From NCBI GenBank assembly GCA_963830495.1, contig CAWHMS010000002.1:1240001-1304000 (forward strand): a DNA stretch of 64,000 bases, read 5' to 3'. Within the stretch, counting starts at the first letter, position 1. Every line of letters starts with the position of its first letter. Made by a program: the position numbers and the translations under genes. The DNA is from CAWHMS01 sp963830495. GTDB lineage: Bacteria > Actinomycetota > Actinomycetes > Propionibacteriales > Nocardioidaceae. Under the pieces are notes generated by a model. It saw nothing but the letters and a program-made list of their open reading frames with translations. It was not told where the DNA came from and did not search any database. Below, one piece after another: positions 51,036-58,883 of this stretch.

Positions 51036-51728
51036 TCAGGCGTCGAACTCGGTGAGCTGTCCGGGCGAGAAGGTGTCCGCCGTCAACTGCCGGCCCACCC
51101 CGCTCGGGACCGGTTGGTCCCCGGCCAGGGCGAGTGACGTGCGGACCGCGAACCGGTGCCACCACCGGGGCTGATCCATCAGGGCGTGCCGCCCGCCCGG
51201 CTGTTCGAACAGGGCCACCGGCGTGCCCAGCTGTCGCAGCCGCGCGGAATACTGGGACGTCAGGGCGGCAGACGTCATCTGGTCTGCGGTGCCGTGCGCG
51301 AGCACGCAGGTCAGGTCGGTCCGAGTCGGGAGGGGCTCGCCCGCGGGGAGCCAGGGAGCCAGCGCACAGATGCCGGTCACCTGCGGCAGGTCAGCGACGG
51401 CGAACGCCGTACGGCCACCCATCGAGTGGCCGAGGACCGCGATGGGCGCGCCAGGATGCCGGCGGGAGATCTCGTCGACGGCCCACCGTGCGTCGCCGAC
51501 CGGAGAGGGCTCGGAGAGCTCGGGGTTCCATCCCCGGACGGAGTAGCGAAGGACGTAGACGGCGCAGTCGCGCGCGGTACGCCGCAGCCCGAGCGAGAAG
51601 TCGATCATGCGCAGGTAGGACAGCTGAAGGGGGCGGGTCGGCTCGAGACCGTGCTCGCGTCCGCCGTGCAACACCAGCACCGCGGCGAAAGCCCGGCGCG
51701 GACCGCCACTCAGGCGTGGCCGGCTCAT
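51036..51728 (-). CDS. Alpha/beta hydrolase
   Basis: 230 aa from the ATG at 51728, which overlaps the TetR stop (ATGA). Serine hydrolase: nucleophile in LGHSMGGRTAFAVADL, oxyanion part VLVLHGGREHG, Asp candidate in LAHGTADQMTS and His in PGGRHALMDQP. No signal peptide. Third gene of an SMR-TetR-hydrolase operon, so probably helps to detoxify or modify a compound that the SMR pump exports (inference). The reading frame upstream of the chosen ATG overlaps TetR and is not real. Confidence 0.85.
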   Translation of the reverse strand: MSRPRLSGGPRRAFAAVLVLHGGREHGLEPTRPLQLSYLRMIDFSLGLRRTARDCAVYVLRYSVRGWNPELSEPSPVGDARWAVDEISRRHPGAPIAVLGHSMGGRTAFAVADLPQVTGICALAPWLPAGEPLPTRTDLTCVLAHGTADQMTSAALTSQYSARLRQLGTPVALFEQPGGRHALMDQPRWWHRFAVRTSLALAGDQPVPSGVGRQLTADTFSPGQLTEFDA

Positions 51729-52270
51729 GCCGGGCCTTCGACCAGTGCCCGGAGGTCGCGCTCGACCTCGGCCGCTGCCGGGATGGTGCCGGCCACCAGG
51801 GACTGGACGAGGAGGCCGTCCACGTAGGCGCACACCCGCCGCTGGACGGCCTGATCGTCGGTCCATGTGGCGACCAACGCCGTCAGGTCGGTCACCCAGG
51901 TGAGCGCGGTCGGTCGCATCGAGGGTGTGCGGGCAGCGTGCAGGAAGAGCTCGTACTCCACCATGCAACGGCGCTGGTCGTCGGTGAAGTCGTCGACCAG
52001 CCAGGTCGCGAGAGCTGCCACGGGGTCGGGGTCGGATCCGATCTGTTGCAGGGCGCTCGCGCTCTCTGCGTCGATCTGCCGCAGCGCCGACTCGAGCAGT
52101 TCGGTGATCGAGGCGAAGTGGTAGGCAGCCGATGACGAGGGCAGGCCCGCCTCAGCGGTGACGTTGCGGTGGCTCACGCCAGCCAGCCCGTCGCGCTCGA
52201 TGACGCGCAAGGTGGCTTCCAGGAGTTTCTCGCGAGACTCCGCGCCACGCTGGCGCCTGCCGTCGATCAT
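51725..52270 (-). CDS. TetR family transcriptional regulator
   Basis: 181 aa from the ATG at 52270, overlapping the SMR stop (ATGA). N-terminal helix-turn-helix (SREKLLEATLRVIERDGLAGVSHRNVTAEAGLPSS... and YHFASITELLESAL), then a helical ligand domain (VAALATWLVDDFTDDQRRC, VEYELFLHAARTPSMRP). Very probably represses its own operon through the palindrome at 52622-52645. Confidence 0.92.
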   Translation of the reverse strand: MIDGRRQRGAESREKLLEATLRVIERDGLAGVSHRNVTAEAGLPSSSAAYHFASITELLESALRQIDAESASALQQIGSDPDPVAALATWLVDDFTDDQRRCMVEYELFLHAARTPSMRPTALTWVTDLTALVATWTDDQAVQRRVCAYVDGLLVQSLVAGTIPAAAEVERDLRALVEGPA

Positions 52271-52605
52271 GCGGTGCTGCTGTGCCCCGCACCGAGCTCG
52301 AGGGCGGCCACGCCGACCACGACCAGGACGAGACCACCGATCTGGACCAGGGTCAGCCGCTGGCTGAACCAGAGCACGTCGACCAGCACGATCAACACCA
52401 CCCCCATGGCGGACCACACGGCGTACACGATGCCGAGGCTGAGCCCGGCAGCGAGCACACGAGCGAGTAGGACGAACGACGCGAGGTAGCCGAGGACGAC
52501 CACGGTCGAGGGGATGGCCTTGCTGAAGCCATCGGACAACTTGAGCGAGATGGTCGCGCCCACTTCGGTGACGATAGCGGCGGCGAGCATCAGCCAGCCG
52601 GACAT
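52267..52605 (-). CDS. Small multidrug resistance (SMR) efflux protein
   Basis: 112 aa from the ATG at 52605 with GGAGAGAG about 6 nt upstream. Four membrane helices; SGWLMLAAAIVTEVGATISLKLSDGF contains the essential membrane Glu of EmrE/QacE proteins, followed by GYLASFVLLARVLAAGLSLGIVYAVWSAMG. Proton-coupled export of cationic compounds or guanidinium; the subtype cannot be fixed. First gene of the operon controlled by the adjacent TetR protein. Confidence 0.93.
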   Translation of the reverse strand: MSGWLMLAAAIVTEVGATISLKLSDGFSKAIPSTVVVLGYLASFVLLARVLAAGLSLGIVYAVWSAMGVVLIVLVDVLWFSQRLTLVQIGGLVLVVVGVAALELGAGHSSTA

Positions 52606-52621
52606 GAGAACTCTCTCCAAA

Positions 52622-52645
52622 CTATTTGTACGAACGTACAAATAG
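52622..52645. promoter_or_regulatory. Perfect 24-bp palindromic operator of the SMR-TetR-hydrolase operon
   Basis: CTATTTGTACG (52622-52632), AA, CGTACAAATAG (52635-52645): 11-bp perfect arms, 17 bp before the SMR start. A TAGGCT -10-like box on the minus strand (52644-52649 region) abuts it, so a bound TetR dimer would block transcription. It is strikingly AT-rich in a GC-rich chromosome. Confidence 0.85.
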
Positions 52646-52682
52646 CCTAGCACACGGTTGACCGCGGCCCGTCCAGCCGCGG

Positions 52683-53498
52683 TCACAGCCGCTGGCGGAG
52701 GGCTTCGTAGAGCGTGATCGCCGCCGCGGCCGCAACGTTGAGCGAGTTGACGTGGCCGACCATGGGCAGCCGTACCTGACGGTCGGCGGCGGCGCGCAGC
52801 TCGGATCCGACGCCGGCGTGCTCGGCTCCGACGACGATCGCGACGGCCCCGGTCAGATCGACCTCCGTGACCAGATCGGTCGCGTCGGGTGTCGCCACGA
52901 CGATGGCGACTCCGGCGGCGCCCAGCCACGACGCGACGGTGTCCGCCGACGCAGACGCGACGGGTACGGCGAAGAGCGTGCCCTTGCTGGCCCGAACCAC
53001 GTTGGGGTTGCCCCAGTCGGCCACGGGCGACGCAGCCACGACCGCGTCCACCCCGGCCGCCTCGGCGGTGCGGAGCATAGCGCCCAGGTTGCCGGGCTTC
53101 TCGACCGCTTCGCAGACCAGCACCAGTGGTCGCGGTCCGAGCCGTAGGGCCTCGAGCGGGCGGGTCGGATCCGGCACGACGGCGATGATGCCGTCGGGGT
53201 TGTCTCGGTACGACGCGCGCGCGAAGGCATCCCTCCCCAGCGCCACGACCTCGCTGCCCACGTCACGAGCTCGATCCACGAGCCCTGCGCGCTCCGTGCC
53301 GTCGACGAGAGCGGCGCAGTAGTAGATCGACTGTGGGAGCACCCCGACGTCCATCGCCAGCAGTGCCTCGGCTCCACCTTCGACCACGGTCACCGCTTCG
53401 GCGACCCGGTTCCGCCGGCGGTGCAGACCGGCGAGCCACTTGACCCGCGGATTGGCCGTGCTGGTGATCTCGAGCGGCGTCCGACCCGGGGCGGTCAT
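52683..53498 (-). CDS. SpoU/TrmH family RNA methyltransferase
   Basis: 271 aa from the ATG at 53498. SPOUT 2'-O-methyltransferase acting on rRNA or tRNA. N-terminal substrate-binding part (ITSTANPRVKWLAGLHRRRNR), then the knot motifs: EKPGNLGAMLRTAEAAGVDAV (motif 1), VVGAEHAGVGSEL (motif 2) and LPMVGHVNSLNVAAAAAITLYEALR (motif 3). The site of methylation cannot be read from sequence. Divergent from the histidine phosphatase gene. Confidence 0.92.
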   Translation of the reverse strand: MTAPGRTPLEITSTANPRVKWLAGLHRRRNRVAEAVTVVEGGAEALLAMDVGVLPQSIYYCAALVDGTERAGLVDRARDVGSEVVALGRDAFARASYRDNPDGIIAVVPDPTRPLEALRLGPRPLVLVCEAVEKPGNLGAMLRTAEAAGVDAVVAASPVADWGNPNVVRASKGTLFAVPVASASADTVASWLGAAGVAIVVATPDATDLVTEVDLTGAVAIVVGAEHAGVGSELRAAADRQVRLPMVGHVNSLNVAAAAAITLYEALRQRL

Positions 53499-53566
53499 GC
53501 GGTCCACTATGGCGGAGGGCGTCAGGAGGGAGTGAGCCGGCCGACGTGGCCGGCCGTGCCCGGCGA

Positions 53567-53572
53567 TAACGT
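53567..53572 (+). promoter_or_regulatory. -10 box of a leaderless-type promoter (histidine phosphatase)
   Basis: TAACGT followed by exactly 7 nt and the GTG at 53580. Third example in this window of TANNNT-N7-start. Confidence 0.5.
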
Positions 53573-53579
53573 CGCGGCT

Positions 53580-54143
53580 GTGCGTCTCCACCTGGTCCGC
53601 CATGGTCTGCCCCGCGTCGTCCCGGGCGCACCGGCGAGCGACTGGGAGCTGGACACGACTGGCCGAGCCGACGTCGAGAGGCTGCGACGCAACAGGGTCC
53701 TCCCCGCAGATGCCGTGTGGTGGTCGTCCGACGAGCCCAAGGCGATCGCGACGGCGGGCACGCTGACCGACTCGCCAGTCCAGCTCGACGCGCGACTGCG
53801 CGAGCAGGTGCGCAGCTCGGTGTGGTTCGAGGATCCAACGGAATTCGAACGAATCGTCAGCGCGGCGTTCGCCGACCCGGATCGCTCGGCGGTCGAGGGA
53901 TGGGAGCCGCTGAGCGTCACGTCGAGTCGCGTGGTGGCGGCGCTGCGCGAGATCGTCGCCGCGGCGGGGGACAGGCCCGTGGTCGCCGTGGGACACGGCA
54001 CGGCGTGGACGACTGCGGTCGCGGCGCTCACCGGCACCCGGCCAGACCTCGACGCCTGGTCGGGCATGACCATGCCGGACCTCTGCTCGGTCGATCTCGC
54101 CGCCCGTCAGGTCGTGGCGCCCTGGGGTGCCTGGCGCCGCTGA
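53580..54143 (+). CDS. Histidine phosphatase family protein
   Basis: 187 aa from the GTG at 53580. Begins RLHLVRHGLPRVVPG with the RHG phospho-His motif; later SSDEPKAIATAGTL, FADPDRSAVEGWEPL and VAVGHGTAWTTAVAAL with the second catalytic His. A phosphoglycerate-mutase-like phosphatase with unknown substrate. Single gene with leaderless-type promoter, upstream of rlmN. Confidence 0.9.
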   Translation: MRLHLVRHGLPRVVPGAPASDWELDTTGRADVERLRRNRVLPADAVWWSSDEPKAIATAGTLTDSPVQLDARLREQVRSSVWFEDPTEFERIVSAAFADPDRSAVEGWEPLSVTSSRVVAALREIVAAAGDRPVVAVGHGTAWTTAVAALTGTRPDLDAWSGMTMPDLCSVDLAARQVVAPWGAWRR

Positions 54144-54191
54144 CCGACCAGAGGGGGCGACGACGATTGGTTCGGCGTCGTGCCCGCGTGG

Positions 54192-54197
54192 GACAAT
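54192..54197 (+). promoter_or_regulatory. -10 box of rlmN (leaderless-type)
   Basis: GACAAT followed by 8 nt and the ATG at 54206. No ribosome binding site fits between. Confidence 0.45.
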
Positions 54198-54205
54198 CGA
54201 CCACC

Positions 54206-55330
54206 ATGTCCGAACCCGCCTCCCTGCCCCTCGTCTTCGACGAGCCGAGGCGGGCGAAGAAGCCGCCACGCCATCTCGCCGACATGTCGGCGGAGCAGCG
54301 CAGGTCGGCCGTCGAGGCGGCGGGGCTCCCCGGATTCCGCGCCGCCCAGGTTTCGCGGCACTACTTCACCAGGCTGGTCGACGATCCCGCCGTCATGACC
54401 GACCTCCCGGCCGACTTGCGTACGCCGCTGACCGACACCCTGCTTCCTCCGCTGCTGACGGCGGTGCGCACACTTACCGCCGATGCGGGCACCACGCGCA
54501 AGACCCTGTGGCGGTTGCACGACGGATCCCTCGTGGAGTCGGTGCTGATGCGGTATCCAGGCCGCGTCACGATGTGCGTCTCCTCGCAGGCTGGATGTGG
54601 CATGGCCTGCCCGTTCTGTGCCACCGGGCAGGGAGGGCTGCAGCGCAACATGAGCGCGGCCGAGATCGTCGAGCAGGTGGTCGCAGGGGCGCGGGCACTG
54701 GCCAGGGGTGAGGTGCCTGGCGGCGACGGCAGGGTCTCCAACGTCGTGTTCATGGGCATGGGCGAGCCGATGGCCAACTACAACGCAGTGATGGGCGCCG
54801 TACGTCGGCTCACCGATCCGGCGCCGAACGGTCTCGGCATGTCCGCCCGTGGCGTGACCGTCTCGACGGTCGGTCTGGTCCCGCGGATGCGGCAGCTCGC
54901 CGACGAGGGCATCCCGGTGACGCTGGCGCTCTCGCTGCACGCGCCCGACGATGAGCTCCGCAACGAGCTGGTCCCGATCAACACCCGATGGAGCGTCCAC
55001 GAAGCGGTCGAGGCCGCGTGGCACTACGCGCGTACGACGAAGCGCCGGGTCTCGATCGAGTACGCCATGATGCGTGGCATCAACGACCAAGCGTGGCGGG
55101 CCGACCTGCTCGGCGACCTGCTGACGTCGTACGGCGCCTGGGGCTGGGTGCACGTCAACCTGATCCCGCTCAACCCGACGCCCGGCTCGAAGTGGACCGC
55201 GTCGCGCGTGGAGGACGAGCGTGAGTTCGTCCGCCGCCTCGAGGCCAAGGGCGTGCCGACGACGGTCCGCGACACCAGGGGCCGAGAGATCGACGGTGCC
55301 TGCGGCCAGCTGGCCGCGGTCGAGGCGTGA
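54206..55330 (+). CDS. rlmN: Dual-specificity RNA methyltransferase RlmN
   Basis: 374 aa from the ATG at 54206. Radical-SAM enzyme making 2-methyladenosine at A2503 of 23S rRNA and A37 of tRNAs. The cluster cysteines are in SSQAGCGMACPFCATGQGG (CxxxCxxC), the acceptor Cys in RDTRGREIDGACGQLA, and the N-terminus has the HYFTRLVDD region of the RNA-binding domain. FMGMGEPMANYNAVMGA and SLHAPDDELRNELVPIN are typical. Full length. Located after cdsA as in other actinobacteria, with the sortase and SMR loci inserted between. Confidence 0.96.
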   Translation: MSEPASLPLVFDEPRRAKKPPRHLADMSAEQRRSAVEAAGLPGFRAAQVSRHYFTRLVDDPAVMTDLPADLRTPLTDTLLPPLLTAVRTLTADAGTTRKTLWRLHDGSLVESVLMRYPGRVTMCVSSQAGCGMACPFCATGQGGLQRNMSAAEIVEQVVAGARALARGEVPGGDGRVSNVVFMGMGEPMANYNAVMGAVRRLTDPAPNGLGMSARGVTVSTVGLVPRMRQLADEGIPVTLALSLHAPDDELRNELVPINTRWSVHEAVEAAWHYARTTKRRVSIEYAMMRGINDQAWRADLLGDLLTSYGAWGWVHVNLIPLNPTPGSKWTASRVEDEREFVRRLEAKGVPTTVRDTRGREIDGACGQLAAVEA

Positions 55331-55342
55331 TTCCTCTCTGCC

Positions 55343-55425
55343 ACTTGTCAGAGCCTGGTGGCCCTATAGGGGATTGAGGTTCTGACAAGTCGGGGTGGAG
55401 AGCGGGTCACCGGCACAATGGAGCG
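55343..55425 (+). repeat. Inverted-repeat/promoter cassette, copy 1 (before HAD gene)
   Basis: ACTTGTCAGA (55343-55352) and TCTGACAAGT (55381-55390) are 10-bp perfect arms of a 48-bp element with CCCTATAGGG in the middle. A related sequence follows to 55425, with CACAAT at 55414-55419 just 6 nt before the GTG start. The whole is repeated at 56234-56318. Sits 12 bp after the rlmN stop. Confidence 0.85.
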
Positions 55426-56268
55426 GTGTTCGGAGCCCTCACCGACCGTCCGGCGCTCGTGGCCAGCGACCTCGACGGCACCCTGCTCCGCACTGACGGC
55501 ACGGCATCACTGCGGACGGTGCGGGCGGTCCGGGCGCTCCAGGATGCGGGAGTTCCCTGGGTGGTCGTGACTGCCAGGCCGCCCCGATGGATGCACGGGC
55601 TCGAGCACCTGGTCGGTGACGGCGGGCTGGCGATCTGCAGTAACGGTGCCTACGTGTACGACGTGGCTGGTCGCCGGGTCGTCTCTCAGCGGGCGTTGGC
55701 GATCGAGGTGCTGCACGAGCTGGTCGACCGACTCCGAGCGCGCATCCCGGGCATCGCCTTCGCGGTGGAGAACAGTGGAGGCTTCGGCCGCGAGCCTGGC
55801 TATCTTGACAGCGCGCACGTCGAGCCGCCGGACACCGTCGTGGCCGACGTGCACGAGCTCCTCGATCCGCTGCCGGGCAAGTTCCTGGCCAGGGCAGCCG
55901 GTCTGCCTCCGGACCAGTTCCTGTCCCGCGTGACCGACGTCGTGGGGGCGCGAGCGGTTGTGTCGTACTCCGGCGCGAGCGGCTTGGCCGAGATCAGCGC
56001 GGCCGGCGTCACGAAGGCGACCGTCCTTGCCGAGTACTCCGCGGACCTCGGCATCGCACCCGAAGACGTGTGGGCGTTCGGTGACATGCCCAACGACGTA
56101 CCCATGCTGGAGTGGGTAGGCAGGTCCTTCGCGGTCGCCAACGCGCATGTCGACGTACGCCGTGTCGCGGACCACGTCTGCCCGGCCAACGACGACGACG
56201 GTGTCGCGCGGATCCTCGAAGAAATGCTCGCCAACTTGTCAGAGCCTGGTGCCCCTATAGCAGACTGA
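55426..56268 (+). CDS. HAD family hydrolase (Cof-type phosphatase)
   Basis: 280 aa, GTG start 6 nt after a CACAAT -10 box. Type IIB HAD phosphatase: motif I ASDLDGTLLRTDG, motif II VVTARPPRW, motif III Lys near VTKATVLAEYSADLG, motif IV WAFGDMPNDVPMLEWVG. Substrate unknown (sugar phosphates or FMN in relatives). The last about 11 residues (ANLSEPGAPIAD) are encoded by the inverted-repeat element copy 2, so the repeat has replaced the native 3' end. Confidence 0.92.
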   Translation: MFGALTDRPALVASDLDGTLLRTDGTASLRTVRAVRALQDAGVPWVVVTARPPRWMHGLEHLVGDGGLAICSNGAYVYDVAGRRVVSQRALAIEVLHELVDRLRARIPGIAFAVENSGGFGREPGYLDSAHVEPPDTVVADVHELLDPLPGKFLARAAGLPPDQFLSRVTDVVGARAVVSYSGASGLAEISAAGVTKATVLAEYSADLGIAPEDVWAFGDMPNDVPMLEWVGRSFAVANAHVDVRRVADHVCPANDDDGVARILEEMLANLSEPGAPIAD

Positions 56269-56318
56269 GGTTCTGACAATTCGGTGTCGAGCGCGAGCGT
56301 GACCGGCACAATGGAGCG
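56234..56318 (+). repeat. Inverted-repeat/promoter cassette, copy 2 (before GNAT gene)
   Basis: ACTTGTCAGA (56234-56243) and TCTGACAATT (56272-56281) flank the same 48-bp element as copy 1, with one mismatch in the arms. The HAD stop codon (56266-56268) lies inside it. CACAAT at 56307-56312 is again 6 nt before the start codon. The last 22 bp before both starts (ACCGGCACAATGGAGCG) are the same in both copies except for single positions. Confidence 0.85.
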
Positions 56319-56912
56319 ATGTTGGCCTCGCTGACCCAGGCCGTGACACGGCTACGCCGGGGCGCCTCGCCGGACGGCCAGGCGGACCCGGCTCTCCACG
56401 CGGTCCACTACCCGGGTTTGCGGCGCCGGCGAGCCGGAGACCTGGGCGCGTGCACGCGCTTGCTGCGGGTGGTGCACCACGAGGACGGGTACCCCGTGTA
56501 CTGGCCCGACTCGGCTCAGCGGTGGCTGGATGGCCCGGAGGTGCTCGACGCCTTCGTGGTGGAGCGGGTGCGCGAGCTGCTGGGACACGTCGCCGTCGTC
56601 TCGATCGGTCGCGACGCCACGTCGGCGCTGCACTGGCGTGAGCTGACCGGCTGCCGACCCGACCAGCTCGGTGGTGTGTCGCGGTTGTTCGTCCGGCGCA
56701 GGACACGTGGCGAGGGCATCGGTGGCGTGTTGCTCGACACCGCAGCGGTCGCCGTTCGGGCGCGCGGCCGGCTACCGGTGCTTGACATGGTCTCGACGGG
56801 TGTCGAGGCGCAGCACCTCTACACCTCGCGCGGATGGCGGCTGCTGGCGTCGTACCCCTGGGGTCGTCGCGGGGACGACCTGCAGATCCACTACCTGCGC
56901 GCTCCCGACTGA
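56319..56912 (+). CDS. GNAT family N-acetyltransferase
   Basis: 197 aa, ATG 6 nt after a CACAAT -10 box. GNAT fold: N-terminal strand/helix with HYPGLRRRRAGDLGACTRLL, acetyl-CoA loop VSRLFVRRRTRGEGIGGVLL, and a late LYTSRGWRLLASYPW with the usual Tyr. Substrate unknown. It shares its upstream regulatory cassette with the HAD gene, so the two are probably regulated alike. Confidence 0.88.
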   Translation: MLASLTQAVTRLRRGASPDGQADPALHAVHYPGLRRRRAGDLGACTRLLRVVHHEDGYPVYWPDSAQRWLDGPEVLDAFVVERVRELLGHVAVVSIGRDATSALHWRELTGCRPDQLGGVSRLFVRRRTRGEGIGGVLLDTAAVAVRARGRLPVLDMVSTGVEAQHLYTSRGWRLLASYPWGRRGDDLQIHYLRAPD

Positions 56913-56956
56913 CGCCCTGAACCCGCCGGCGCCGCGGCAAGGCGCGCGGCAGCAAT

Positions 56957-56985
56957 CGGTCGTCTCCCGCCCGCAGAGACGACCG
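56957..56985 (+). terminator. Hairpin terminator after GNAT gene
   Basis: CGGTCGTCTC (56957-56966) pairs perfectly with GAGACGACCG (56976-56985) around a 9-nt loop, 45 bp after the stop. Followed by TTACCT, no long U-tract. A GATAAT box at 57036-57041 beyond it is a possible -10 for the next gene. Confidence 0.75.
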
Positions 56986-57107
56986 TTACCTGGCGCTCGA
57001 CGCTCTCCTGATGCGACGTACAGCAAGGCTGTAAAGATAATCAGCGCTCCGCTGCTGTGTTGGGTATCGGCGTGATCGCCGGATCACAGAACACAGGAGG
57101 GTGGGGC

Positions 57108-57698
57108 ATGAACAGGAGGGCGAAGGTCGGTACGTCGTTGGCAATCGGATGTGTCATGGCGGCTGCGCCGGTGGGGAGCGCGGCAGCGGATCGTCCGATC
57201 GAACGAGGCACATTCTCCGAGTCGGAGTCGTTCGTTGCACATCTGTGCGGGCGCGACTGGGAGTCGACGGCCACATTCGAAGGCCGCTACATGGTGCGGG
57301 CCACCGACGGTGTTCCGCTGGAGTCGTTCCACGAGGTGTCCAGCTTCAGCATCTGGCACGTCGCCGAGAATGGCGACGCCTACGAGACGGCCGCGCATCG
57401 CCAGCTCTTGCGCACGACCGACATCGAGCACGTCACCGGGAACGTCTACCGAATCACTGAGCAGAACTCCGGCAACACCTGGGGAATCTACTCGGCTAGT
57501 GGGCAGGCCGCATGGCGCGACCGCGGGCTATGGATCCAGTCCTTCGAGATCGACACGCTCGGCGACAACGACCCGGAGAACGATCAGTTCGTCGACGGGT
57601 CGTACGAGGCCAGCTGGCGCGGCCCACACTTCATCAGCGACACCCAACCTGGGAGCCTCTACTGTCAGTACGTCGACGACGCCCTGGCGATGGGGTAG
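57108..57698 (+). CDS. Secreted protein of unknown function
   Basis: 196 aa from the ATG at 57108, with GGAGG about 8 nt upstream. A signal peptide with Ala-rich end (TSLAIGCVMAAAPVGSAAA) precedes a mature part of about 168 aa, rich in Ser, Glu and aromatic residues. Two cysteines (HLCGRDWES and SLYCQYVDD) could form a disulfide. I recognise no family. The codon use is somewhat less GC-rich than in its neighbours. It is followed after 12 bp by an ECF sigma factor and a putative anti-sigma gene, so it is probably co-expressed with them. Confidence 0.8.
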   Translation: MNRRAKVGTSLAIGCVMAAAPVGSAAADRPIERGTFSESESFVAHLCGRDWESTATFEGRYMVRATDGVPLESFHEVSSFSIWHVAENGDAYETAAHRQLLRTTDIEHVTGNVYRITEQNSGNTWGIYSASGQAAWRDRGLWIQSFEIDTLGDNDPENDQFVDGSYEASWRGPHFISDTQPGSLYCQYVDDALAMG

Positions 57699-57710
57699 CC
57701 GGGAGGCGAT

Positions 57711-58217
57711 GTGGAGGCCACTGACGAGTTCCGCTGGCTGTTCAGACAGGAGTTTCGCTCCGTCGTCTGGTCGGTCAACGTCGTCCTCCACGACTACGCA
57801 CGGTCCGAGGAGATCGCCCAGGACGCCTTCCTGCGGCTGCTGGAGAAGTGGGACAAGGTGTCGCACTACGATCGTCCCGGCGCCTGGGTGCGACGGGTGG
57901 CGATCCGGCTGGCGATCCGCGCGGACAAACGAGAACGCAGCCGATGGTGGGGGGAGAGTGAGGCCAGCCGCGAGCGCGGCATCCACTCGCAGCAGGGCAA
58001 TCTGTTGGCGCACGACCCCGATCTGATGGCGGCGCTTGCCGAGTTGCCTGCCCGGCAGCGGGCGGCCATCGCCCTGCACTACCTCGAGGATCGGCCGGTG
58101 AGCGAGGTTGCCGATCTGCTTGGCCTCGCACCTGCCACCGTGTCGGTGCATTTGCATCGGGCCCGGCACCGGCTGGCGGAACTCCTAGGGGAGGAGGTCG
58201 GGGCCGATGTCGATTGA
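57711..58217 (+). CDS. ECF sigma factor (SigE/SCO4895-like, sigma-70 region 2 and 4)
   Basis: 168 aa, GTG start. Region 2: FRWLFRQEFRSVVWSVNVVLHDYARSEEIAQDAFLRLLEKW; region 4: ALAELPARQRAAIALHYLEDRPVSEVADLLGLAPATVSVHLHRARHRL. Typical extracytoplasmic-function layout with no region 3. The next gene overlaps it by 11 bp and encodes a membrane protein that could be its anti-sigma factor. The promoter it reads is unknown. Confidence 0.93.
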   Translation: MEATDEFRWLFRQEFRSVVWSVNVVLHDYARSEEIAQDAFLRLLEKWDKVSHYDRPGAWVRRVAIRLAIRADKRERSRWWGESEASRERGIHSQQGNLLAHDPDLMAALAELPARQRAAIALHYLEDRPVSEVADLLGLAPATVSVHLHRARHRLAELLGEEVGADVD

Positions 58218-58878
58218 GGAGAGACTGCGGACCGGTCTCGCGCTTGATGGCGAGCCACCACCCGTCGATGACGCCCTTGTCGGGACCTTGGTGGATCGCG
58301 CGCGACGTCGGCACCAGATCCGTGTCGGGGTGGGCGCTGGTGTGGCTGCAGTCGTCACGGCGATCGCGCTGGCCGTGGCACCGCAGGTTCGCTGGAACCA
58401 GAGTGACCGCGAGCCGCCAATTGTCGAGCCGAGGACAACGACGTCTGACACCGAGTCGTTCGTGCCGCAGACCTCGCCGATCGACGGCAAGAGCTGGTTC
58501 GCCGGTCTCCGAGCTGGTGAAGCTCTCAGGACGCTCGACGGAACGGGACTGTCGCGATACGGGCCGTCAGTACTCGAGAGGCTGAGCGCGGCAGAGCTTG
58601 AGTTCGCCTATGGCGAGGTGACGATCCGCAGTGGGCACCTCGGGCAGGGCGGCACCAACACCTGGACAGGTGAGTTCGAGCTCCAAGGCAAACAGTTGGT
58701 GCTGACGGCTTCGGGGCTCGGCACGAGTGCCTACACCTGGCGATTGGACAAGGACGACCGTCTCCATCTTGACCTGACCTCGGTAAAGGGCGGCGAGGAC
58801 GTGCTGGGAGCACCGACGGCGGTCTTTCTGCGGATGGGTCTGACGTCGCATCCGTTCGTGAAACGCCTCGGCTATTAA
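58207..58878 (+). CDS. Single-span membrane protein, putative anti-sigma factor
   Basis: 223 aa, ATG overlapping the sigma gene. The N-terminal 38 residues are cytoplasmic and charged (DDALVGTLVDRARRRHQ), residues about 40-61 form one membrane helix (GVGAGVAAVVTAIALAVAP), and about 160 residues are predicted outside. The extracytoplasmic part (GEVTIRSGHLGQGGTNTW, GKQLVLTASGL, RLHLDLT) resembles no domain I can name. No HxxxCxxC zinc motif, so it is not a classical ZAS protein. Role inferred from position and topology only. Confidence 0.8.
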   Translation: MSIEERLRTGLALDGEPPPVDDALVGTLVDRARRRHQIRVGVGAGVAAVVTAIALAVAPQVRWNQSDREPPIVEPRTTTSDTESFVPQTSPIDGKSWFAGLRAGEALRTLDGTGLSRYGPSVLERLSAAELEFAYGEVTIRSGHLGQGGTNTWTGEFELQGKQLVLTASGLGTSAYTWRLDKDDRLHLDLTSVKGGEDVLGAPTAVFLRMGLTSHPFVKRLGY

Positions 58879-58883
58879 CAGCG

